NCBI GenBank assembly: GCA_946800325.1 | Contig: OX326961.1 | Location: forward strand, 40,369,543-40,433,542 | Origin: Luzula sylvatica | Taxonomy: Eukaryota > Streptophyta > Magnoliopsida > Poales > Juncaceae | Direction of reading: 5' to 3' | Length of the DNA: 64,000 nt | Shown here: in pieces, positions 51,501-62,600 of the stretch | Layout of the letters: the number at the start of each line of letters is the position of its first letter | Position numbering within the stretch: the first letter of the stretch is position 1 | Made by a program: the position numbers and the translations under genes | The notes under the pieces: generated by a model | Told to the model about the DNA's origin: nothing | Databases searched by the model: none | What the model saw: the letters and a program-made list of their open reading frames with translations, nothing else

Positions 51501-54500
51501 GGTGAAAAGTTATGTACTAAAAGATACGATACAAATGATCTTAAAACACGTTATTTGAACTACTCAAAGCGTTAAAATCTTGTTTTGAATCGAAAAACAA
51601 ACTTTCTTAGTGTTTGTGAAATTCGGTGAAAAGTTATGTAGTAAAAGATACGGTACAAATGATCCAAAAACACGTTATTTGAGCTCCTCAAAGCGTTAAA
51701 ATCTTGTTTAGAATCGGAAAACAAACTATCTTAGTGTTTGTGAAATTTGGTGAAAAGTTATGTACTAAAAGATACGATACAAATGTTCTTAAAACACGTT
51801 ATTTGAACTCGTCAAAGCGTTAAAATCTTGTTTTGAATCTAAAAACAAACTATCTTAGTGTTTGTGAAATTTGGTGAAAAGTTATGTACTGAAAGATACG
51901 ATACAAATGATCTAGAAACACGTTATTTGAACTCCTCAAAGCGTTAAAAGCTTGTTTTGAATCGAAACACAAACTTTCTTAGTGTTTGTGAAATTTCGTG
52001 AAAAGTTATGTAGTAAAAGATACGATACAAAGGATCTAAAAACACGTTATTTCAACTCCTCAAAACGTTAAAATCTTGTTTTGAATCGAAAAACAAACTT
52101 TCTTAGTGTTTGTGTAATTTGGTGATAAGTTATGTAGTAAAAGATACGATACAAATGATCTTAAAACACGTTATTTGAACTCGTCAAAGCGTTAAAATCT
52201 TGTTTTGAATCGAAAAACAAACTTTCTTAGTGTTTGTGAAATTTGGTGAAAAGTTATGTAGTAAAAGATACGATACAAATGATCTAAAACATGTTATTTG
52301 AACTCCTCAAAGCGTTAAAATCTTGTTTTGAATCGAAAAACAAACTTTCTTAGTGTTTGTGAAATTCGGTGAAAAGTTATGTAGTAAAAGATACGATACA
52401 AATGATCTAAAAATACGTTATTTGAGCTCCTCAAAGCGTTAAAAGTGTGTTTTGAATCGAAAAACAAACTTTCTTAGTGTTTGTGAAATTTGGTGAAAAG
52501 ATCTGTAGTAAAAGATACGATACAAATGATCTTAAAACACGTTATTTGAACTCGTCAAAGCGTTAAAATCTTGTTTTGAATCGAAAAACAAACTTTCTTA
52601 GTGTTTGTGAAATTTGGTGAAAAGTTATGTGGTAAAAGATACGATACAAATGATCTAGAAACACGTTATTTGAACTCCTCAAAGCGTTAAAATCTTGTTT
52701 TGAATCGAAAAACAAACTATCTTAGTGTTTGTGAAATTTGGTGAAAAGTTATGTACTAAAAGATACGATACAAATGATCTAGAAACACGTTATTTGAACT
52801 CCTCAAAGCGTTAAAAGCTTGTTTTGAATCGAAACACAAACTTTCTTAGTGTTTGTGAAATTTCGTGAAAAGTTATGTAGTAAAAGATACGATACAAAGG
52901 ATCTAAAAACAGGTTATTTGAACTCCTCAAAGCGTTAAAATCTTGTTTTGAATCGAAAAACAAACTTTCTTTGTGTTTGTGAAATTTGGAGAAAAGTTAC
53001 GTACTAAAAGATACGATACAAATGATCTTAAAACACGTTATTTGAACTACTCAAAGCGTTAAAATCTTGTTTTGAATCGAAAAACAAACTTTCTTAGTGT
53101 TTGTGAAATTCGGTGAAAAGTTGTGTAGTAAAAGATACGGTACAAATGATCTAAAAACACGTTATTTGAGCTCCTCAAAGCGTTAAAATCTTGTTTAGAA
53201 TCGAAAAACAAACTATCTTAGTGTTTGTGAAATTTGGTGAAAAGTTATGTACTAAAAGATACGATACAAATGATCTTAAAACACGTTATTTGAACTCGTC
53301 AAAGCGTTAAAATCTTGTTTTGAATCTAAAAACAAACTTTCTTAGTGTTTGTGAAATTTTGTGAAAAGTTACGTGGTAAAAGATACGATACAAATGATCT
53401 ACAGACACGTTATTTGAACTCCTCACAGCGTTAAAATCTTGTTTTGAATCGAAAAACAAACTATCTTAGTGTTTGTGAAATTTGGTGAAAAGTTATGTAC
53501 TGAAAGATACGATACAAATGATCTAGAAACACGTTATTTGAACTCCTCAAAGCGTTAAAAGCTTGTTTTGAATCGAAACACAAACTTTCTTAGTGTTTGT
53601 GAAATTTCGTGAAAAGTTATGTAGTAAAAGATACGATACAAATGATCTAAAAACACGTTATTTGAACTCCTCAAAACGTTAAAATCTTGTTTTGAATCGA
53701 AAAACAAACTTTCTTAGTGTTTGTGAAATTTGGGGATAAGTTATGTAGTAAAAGATACGATACAAATGATCTTAAAACACGTTATTTGAACTCGTCAAAG
53801 CGTTAAAATCTTGTTTTGAATCGAAAAACAAACTTTCTTAGTGTTTGTGAAATTTGGTGAAAAGTTATGTGGTAAAAGATACGGTACAAATGATCTAAAA
53901 ACACGTTATTTGAACTCCTCAAAGCGTTAAAATCTTGTTTCGAATCGAAAAACAAACTATGTTAGTGTTTGTGAAATTTGGTGAAAAGTTATGTACAAAA
54001 AGGTACGATACAAATGATCTAAAAACACGTTATTTGAACTCCTCAAAGCGTTAAAAGCTTGTTTTGAATCGAAACTCAAACTTTCTTAGTGTTTGTGAAA
54101 TTTCGTGAAAAGTTATGTAGTAAAAGATACGATACAAATGATCTAAAACATGTTATTTGAACTCCTCAAAGCGTTAAAATCTTGTTTTGAATCGAAAAAC
54201 AAACTTTCTTAGTGTTTGTGAAATTTGGTGAAAAGTTATGTAGTAAAAGATACGATACAAAGGATCTAAAAACACGTTATTTGAACTCCTCAAAGCGTTA
54301 AAATCTTGTTTTGAATCGAAAAACAAACTTTCTTAGTGTTTGTGAAATTTGGTGAAAAGTTATGTGGTAAAAGATACGATACAAATGATCTAGAAACACG
54401 TTATTTGAACTCCTCAAAGCGTTAAAATCTTGTTTTGAATCGAAAAACAAACTATCTTAGTGTTTGTGAAATTTGGTGAAAAGTTATGTACTAAAAGATA

Positions 54501-55659
54501 CGATACAAATGATCTAGAAACACGTTATTTGAACTCCTCAAAGCGTTAAAAGCTTGTTTTGAATCGAAACACAAACTTTCTTAGTGTTTGTGAAATTTGG
54601 TGAAAAGATCTGTAGTAAAAGATACGATACAAATGATCTTAAAACACGTTATTTGAACTCGTCAAAGCGTTAAAATCTTGTTTTGAATCGAAAAACAAAC
54701 TTTCTTAGTGTTTGTGAAATTTGGTGAAAAGTTATGTGGTAAAAGATACGATACAAATGATCTAGAAACACGTTATTTGAACTCCTCAAAGCGTTAAAAT
54801 CTTGTTTTGAATCGAAAAACAAACTATCTTAGTGTTTGTGAAATTTGGTGAAAAGTTATGTACTAAAAGATACGATACAAATGATCTAGAAACACGTTAT
54901 TTGAACTCCTCAAAGCGTTAAAAGCTTGTTTTGAATCGAAACACAAACTTTCTTAGTGTTTGTGAAATTTCGTGAAAAGTTATGTAGTAAAAGATACGAT
55001 ACAAAGGATCTAAAAACAGGTTATTTGAACTCCTCAAAGCGTTAAAATCTTGTTTTGAATCGAAAAACAAACTTTCTTTGTGTTTGTGAAATTTGGAGAA
55101 AAGTTACGTACTAAAAGATACGATACAAATGATCTTAAAACACGTTATTTGAACTACTCAAGGCGTTAAAATCTTGTTTTGAATCGAAAAACAAACTTTC
55201 TTAGTGTTTGTGAAATTCGGTGAAAAGTTGTGTAGTAAAAGATACGGTACAAATGATCGAAAAACACGTTATTTGAGCTCCTCAAAGCGTTAAAATCTTG
55301 TTTAGAATCGAAAAACAAACTATCTTAGTGTTTGTGAAATTTGGTGAAAAGTTATGTACTAAAAGATACGATACAAATGATCTTAAAACACGTTATTTGA
55401 ACTCGTCAAAGCGTTAAAATCTTGTTTTGAATCTAAAAACAAACTTTCTTAGTGTTTGTGAAATTTTGTGAAAAGTTACGTGGTAAAAGATACGATACAA
55501 ATGATCTACAGACACGTTATTTGAACTCCTCACAGCGTTAAAATCTTGTTTTGAATCGAAAAACAAACTATCTTAGTGTTTGTGAAATTTGGTGAAAAGT
55601 TATGTACTGAAAGATACGATACAAATGATCTAGAAACACGTTATTTGAACTCCTCACAG
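48595..55659 (+). repeat. Super-HOR unit D2, 57 monomers, 7,065 bp
   Basis: This is the second copy. Markers lie 6,817 bp after D1: GGTGTAAAG phase at 48651, GTTAATG at 50738, and the ATGTACAAAAAGG T at 53994. It has two monomers more than D1, at its right end: after the GATCGAAAAAC monomer it continues with TTTTGTG/CTACAGACACG and CTCACAGCG monomers before the junction at 55660. I saw only a handful of private changes: AAAACTTATG near 51010, TACAGTAC near 51402, AATGTTCTT near 51783, GGGGATAAG near 53733, and TTATGTGAAC near 49692. Confidence 0.92.
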
Positions 55660-58600
55660 CGTTAAAATCTTGTTTTGAATCGAAAAACAAACTTTCTTAG
55701 TGTTTGTGAAATTCGGTGTAAAGTTATGTAGTAAAAGATACGGTACAAATGATCTAAAAACACGTTATTTGTGCTCCTCAAAGCGTTAAAATCTTGTTTA
55801 GAATCGAAAAACAAACTATCTTAGTGTTTGTGAAATTTGGTGAAAAGTTATGTACTAAAAGATACGATACAAATGATCTAGAAACACGTTATTTGAACTC
55901 GTCAAAGCGTTAAAATCTTGTTTTGAATCGAAAAACAAACTATCTTAGTGTTTGTGAAATTTGGTGAAAAGTTATGTACTGAAAGATACGATACAAATGA
56001 TCTAGAAACACGTTATTTGAACTCCTCAAAGCGTTAAAAGCTTGTTTTGAATCGAAACACAAACTTTCTTAGTGTTTGTGAAATTTCGTGAAAAGTTATG
56101 TAGTAAAAGATACGATACAAAGGATCTAAAAACACGTTATTTGAACTCCTCAAAACGTTAAAATCTTGTTTTGAATCGAAAAACAAACTTTCTTAGTGTT
56201 TGTGTAATTTGGTGATAAGTTATGTAGTAAAAGATACGATACAAATGATCTTAAAACACGTTATTTGAACTCGTCAAAGCGTTAAAATCTTGTTTTGAAT
56301 CGAAAAACAAACTTTCTTAGTGTTTGTGAAATTTGGTGAAAAGTTATGTGGTAAAAGATACGGTACAAATGATCTAAAAACACGTTATTTGAACTCCTCA
56401 AAGCGTTAAAATCTTGTTTTGAATCGAAAAACAAACTATGTTAGTGTTTGTGAAATTTGGTGAAAAGTTATGTTCTAAAAGGTACGATACAAATGATCTA
56501 AAAACACGTTATTTGAACTCCACAAAGCGTTAAAAGCTTGTTTTGAATCGAAACTCAAACTTTCTTAGTGTTTGTGAAATTTCGTGAAAAGTTATGTAGT
56601 AAAAGATACGATACAAATGATCTAAAACATGTTATTTGAACTCCTCAAAGCGTTAAAATCTTGTTTTGAATCGAAAAACAAACTTTCTTAGTGTTTGTGA
56701 AATTTGTTGAAAAGTTATGTAGTAAAAGATACGATACAAAGGATCTAAAAACAGGTTATTTGAACTCCTCAAAGCGTTAAAATCTTGTTTTGAATCGAAA
56801 AACAAACTTTCTTAGTGTTTGTGAAATTCGGTGAAAAGTTATGTAGTAAAAGATACGGTACAAATGATCTAAAAACACGTTATTTGAGCTCCTCAAAGCG
56901 TTAAAATCTTGTTTAGAATCGAAAAACAAACTATCTTAGTGTTTGTGAAATTTGGTGAAAAGTTATGTACTAAAAGATACGATACAAATGATCTTAAAAC
57001 ACGTTATTTGAACTACTCAAAGCGTTAAAATCTTGTTTTGAATCGAAAAACAAACTTTCTTAGTGTTTGTGAAATTCGGTGAAAAGTTATGTAGTAAAAG
57101 ATACGGTACAAATGATCTAAAAACACGTTATTTGAGCTCCTCAAAGCGTTAAAATCTTGTTTAGAATCGAAAAACAAACTATCTTAGTGTTTGTGAAATT
57201 TGGTGAAAAGTTATGTACTAAAAGATACGATACAAATGATCTTAAAACACGTTATTTGAACTCGTCAAAGCGTTAAAATCTTGTTTTGAATCTAAAAACA
57301 AACTATCTTAGTGTTTGTGAAATTTGGTGAAAAGTTATGTACTGAAAGATACGATACAAATGATCTAGAAACACGTTATTTGAACTCCTCAAAGCGTTAA
57401 AAGCTTGTTTTGAATCGAAACACAAACTTTCTTAGTGTTTGTGAAATTTCGTGAAAAGTTATGTAGTAAAAGATACGATACAAAGGATCTAAAAACACGT
57501 TATTTGAACTCCTCAAAACGTTAAAATCTTGTTTTGAATCGAAAAACAAACTTTCTTAGTGTTTGTGTAATTTGGTGATAAGTTATGTAGTAAAAGATAC
57601 GATACAAATGATCTTAAAACACGTTATTTGAACTCGTCAAAGCGTTAAAATCTTGTTTTGAATCTAAAAACAAACTTTCTTAGTGTTTGTGAAATTTTGT
57701 GAAAAGTTACGTGGTAAAAGATACGATACAAATGATCTACAAACACGTTATTTGAACTCCTCACAGCGTTAAAATCTTGTTTTGAATCGAAAAACAAACT
57801 ATGTTAATGTTTGTGAAATTTGGTGAAAAGTTATGTACGAAAAGATACGATACAAATGATCTAAAAACACGTCATTTGAGCTCCTCAAAGCGTTAAAAGC
57901 TTGTTTTGAATCGAAAAACAAACTTTCTTAGTGTTTGTGATATTTGGTGATAAGTTATGTAGTAAAAGATACGATACAAATGATCTTAAAACACATTATT
58001 TGAACTCGTGAAAGCGTTAAAATCTTGTTTTGAATCGAAAAACAAACTTTCTTAGTGTTTGTGAAATTTGGTGAAAAGTTATGTGGTAAAAGATACGGTA
58101 CAAATGATCTAAAAACACGTTATTTGAACTCCTCAAAACGTTACAATCTTGTTTTGAATCGAAAAACAAACTATCTTAGTGTTTGTGAAATTTGGTGAAA
58201 AGTTATGTACTAAAAGATACGATACAAATGATCTAGAAACACGTTATTTGAACTCCTCAAAGCGTTAAAAGCTTGTTTTGAATCGAAACACAAACTTTCT
58301 TAGTGTTTGTGAAATTTCGTGGAAAGTTATGTAGTAAAAGATACGATACAAAGGATCTAAAAACAGGTTATTTGAACTCCTCAAAGCGTTAAAATCTTGT
58401 TTTGAATCGAAAAACAAACTTTCTTAGTGTTTGTGAAATTCGGTGAAAAGTTATGTAGTAAAAGATACGGTACAAATGATCTAAAAACACGTTATTTGAG
58501 CTCCTCAAAGCGTTAAAATCTTGTTTAGAATCGAAAAACAAACTATCTTAGTGTTTGTGAAATTTGGTGAAAAGTTATGTACTAAAAGATACGATACAAA

Positions 58601-61600
58601 TGATCTTAAAACACGTTATTTGAACTACTCAAAGCGTTAAAATCTTGTTTTGAATCGAAAAACAAACTTTCTTAGTGTTTGTGAAATTCGGTGAAAAGTT
58701 ATGTAGTAAAAGATACGGTACAAATGATCCAAAAACACGTTATTTGAGCTCCTCAAAGCGTTAAAATCTTGTTTAGAATCGGAAAACAAACTATCTTAGT
58801 GTTTGTGAAATTTGGTGAAAAGTTATGTACTAAAAGATACGATACAAATGATCTTAAAACACGTTATTTGAACTCGTCAAAGCGTTAAAATCTTGTTTTG
58901 AATCTAAAAACAAACTATCTTAGTGTTTGTGAAATTTGGTGAAAAGTTATGTACTGAAAGATACGATACAAATGATCTAGAAACACGTTATTTGAACTCC
59001 TCAAAGCGTTAAAAGCTTGTTTTGAATCGAAACACAAACTTTCTTAGTGTTTGTGAAATTTCGTGAAAAGTTATGTAGTAAAAGATACGATACAAAGGAT
59101 CTAAAAACACGTTATTTCAACTCCTCAAAACGTTAAAATCTTGTTTTGAATCGAAAAACAAACTTTCTTAGTGTTTGTGTAATTTGGTGATAAGTTATGT
59201 AGTAAAAGATACGATACAAATGATCTTAAAACACGTTATTTGAACTCGTCAAAGCGTTAAAATCTTGTTTTGAATCGAAAAACAAACTTTCTTAGTGTTT
59301 GTGAAATTTGGTGAAAAGTTATGTAGTAAAAGATACGATACAAATGATCTAAAACATGTTATTTGAACTCCTCAAAGCGTTAAAATCTTGTTTTGAATTG
59401 AAAAACAAACTTTCTTAGTGTTTGTGAAATTCGGTGAAAAGTTATGTAGTAAAAGATACGTTACAAATGATCTAAAAATACGTTATTTGAGCTCCTCAAA
59501 GCGTTAAAAGTGTGTTTTGAATCGAAAAACAAACTTTCTTAGTGTTTGTGAAATTTGGTGAAAAGATCTGTAGTAAAAGATACGATACAAATGATCTTAA
59601 AACACGTTATTTGAACTCGTCAAAGCGTTAAAATCTTGTTTTGAATCGAAAAACAAACTTTCTTAGTGTTTGTGAAATTTGGTGAAAAGTTATGTGGTAA
59701 AAGATACGATACAAATGATCTAGAAACACGTTATTTGAACTCCTCAAAGCGTTAAAATCTTGTTTTGAATCGAAAAACAAACTATCTTAGTGTTTGTGAA
59801 ATTTGGTGAAAAGTTATGTACTAAAAGATACGATACAAATGATCTAGAAACACGTTATTTGAACTCCTCAAAGCGTTAAAAGCTTGTTTTGAATCGAAAC
59901 ACAAACTTTCTTAGTGTTTGTGAAATTTCGTGAAAAGTTATGTAGTAAAAGATACGATACAAAGGATCTAAAAACAGGTTATTTGAACTCCTCAAAGCGT
60001 TAAAATCTTGTTTTGAATCGAAAAACAAACTTTCTTTGTGTTTGTGAAATTTGGAGAAAAGTTACGTACTAAAAGATACGATACAAATGATCTTAAAACA
60101 CGTTATTTGAACTACTCAAAGCGTTAAAATCTTGTTTTGAATCGAAAAACAAACTTTCTTAGTGTTTGTGAAATTCGGTGAAAAGTTGTGTAGTAAAAGA
60201 TACGGTACAAATGATCTAAAAACACGTTATTTGAGCTCCTCAAAGCGTTAAAATCTTGTTTAGAATCGAAAAACAAACTATCTTAGTGTTTGTGAAATTT
60301 TGTGAAAAGTTACGTGGTAAAAGATACGATACAAATGATCTACAGACACGTTATTTGAACTCCTCACAGCGTTAAAATCTTGTTTTGAATCGAAAAACAA
60401 ACTATCTTAGTGTTTGTGAAATTTGGTGAAAAGTTATGTACTGAAAGATACGATACAAATGATCTAGAAACACGTTATTTGAACTCCTCAAAGCGTTAAA
60501 AGCTTGTTTTGAATCGAAACACAAACTTTCTTAGTGTTTGTGAAATTTCGTGAAAAGTTATGTAGTAAAAGATACGATACAAATGATCTAAAAACACGTT
60601 ATTTGAACTCCTCAAAACGTTAAAATCTTGTTTTGAATCGAAAAACAAACTTTCTTAGTGTTTGTGAAATTTGGTGATAAGTTATGTAGTAAAAGATACG
60701 ATACAAATGATCTTAAAACACGTTATTTGAACTCGTCAAAGCGTTAAAATCTTGTTTTGAATCGAAAAACAAACTTTCTTAGTGTTTGTGAAATTTGGTG
60801 AAAAGTTATGTGGTAAAAGATACGGTACAAATGATCTAAAAACACGTTATTTGAACTCCTCAAAGCGTTAAAATCTTGTTTCGAATCGAAAAACAAACTA
60901 TGTTAGTGTTTGTGAAATTTGGTGAAAAGTTATGTACAAAAAGGTACGATACAAATGATCTAAAAACACGTTATTTGAACTCCTCAAAGCGTTAAAAGCT
61001 TGTTTTGAATCGAAACTCAAACTTTCTTAGTGTTTGTGAAATTTCGTGAAAAGTTATGTAGTAAAAGATACGATACAAATGATCTAAAACATGTTATTTG
61101 AACTCCTCAAAGCGTTAAAATCTTGTTTTGAATCGAAAAACAAACTTTCTTAGTGTTTGTGAAATTTGGTGAAAAGTTATGTAGTAAAAGATACGATACA
61201 AAGGATCTAAAAACACGTTATTTGAACTCCTCAAAGCGTTAAAATCTTGTTTTGAATCGAAAAACAAACTTTCTTAGTGTTTGTGAAATTTGGTGAAAAG
61301 TTATGTGGTAAAAGATACGATACAAATGATCTAGAAACACGTTATTTGAACTCCTCAAAGCGTTTAAATCTTGTTTTGAATCGAAAAACAAACTATCTTA
61401 GTGTTTGTGAAATTTGGTGAAAAGTTATGTACTAAAAGATACGATACAAATGATCTAGAAACACGTTATTTGAACTCCTCAAAGCGTTAAAAGCTTGTTT
61501 TGAATCGAAACACAAACTTTCTTAGTGTTTGTGAAATTTGGTGAAAAGATCTGTAGTAAAAGATACGATACAAATGATCTTAAAACACGTTATTTGAACT

Positions 61601-62600
61601 CGTCAAAGCGTTAAAATCTTGTTTTGAATCGAAAAACAAACTTTCTTAGTGTTTGTGAAATTTGGTGAAAAGTTATGTGGTAAAAGATACGATACAAATG
61701 ATCTAGAAACACGTTATTTGAACTCCTCAAAGCGTTAAAATCTTGTTTTGAATCGAAAAACAAACTATCTTAGTGTTTGTGAAATTTGGTGAAAAGTTAT
61801 GTACTAAAAGATACGATACAAATGATCTAGAAACACGTTATTTGAACTCCTCAAAGCGTTAAAAGCTTGTTTTGAATCGAAACACAAACTTTCTTAGTGT
61901 TTGTGAAATTTCGTGAAAAGTTATGTAGTAAAAGATACGATACAAAGGATCTAAAAACAGGTTATTTGAACTCCTCAAAGCGTTAAAATCTTGTTTTGAA
62001 TCGAAAAACAAACTTTCTTTGTGTTTGTGAAATTTGGAGAAAAGTTACGTACTAAAAGATACGATACAAATGATCTTAAAACACGTTATTTGAACTACTC
62101 AAGGCGTTAAAATCTTGTTTTGAATCGAAAAACAAACTTTCTTAGTGTTTGTGAAATTCGGTGAAAAGTTGTGTAGTAAAAGATACGGTACAAATGATCG
62201 AAAAACACGTTATTTGAGCTCCTCAAAGCGTTAAAATCTTGTTTAGAATCGAAAAACAAACTATCTTAGTGTTTGTGAAATTTGGTGAAAAGTTATGTAC
62301 TAAAAGATACGATACAAATGATCTTAAAACACGTTATTTGAACTCGTCAAAGCGTTAAAATCTTGTTTTGAATCTAAAAACAAACTTTCTTAGTGTTTGT
62401 GAAATTTTGTGAAAAGTTACGTGGTAAAAGATACGATACAAATGATCTACAGACACGTTATTTGAACTCCTCACAGCGTTAAAATCTTGTTTTGAATCGA
62501 AAAACAAACTATCTTAGTGTTTGTGAAATTTGGTGAAAAGTTATGTACTGAAAGATACGATACAAATGATCTAGAAACACGTTATTTGAACTCCTCAAAG
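55660..62600 (+). repeat. Super-HOR unit D3, 56 monomers, 6,941 bp
   Basis: This is the third copy. Markers lie 7,065 bp after D2 (GTTAATG at 57803) until a one-monomer deletion at about 60281-60300. After that the offset is 6,941 bp (ATGTACAAAAAGG T at 60935). Private changes include TTTGTGCTCC near 55771, TTTGTTGAAAAG near 56704, AATTGAAAAAC near 59397, ACGTTACAAATG near 59459 and CGTTTAAATC near 61363. At 62601, where D2 would return to the unit start, D3 instead repeats from 60494. Confidence 0.9.
60246..60369 (+). repeat. Hybrid monomer at one-monomer deletion in D3
   Basis: The monomer begins as m11 (TTTAGAATCG, ACTATCTT up to 60280) and ends as the TTTTGTG/CTACAGACACG monomer (from 60301). 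D1 and D2 have these as two separate monomers. The exchange point therefore lies in 60281-60300 and exactly 124 bp was lost. Confidence 0.88.
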
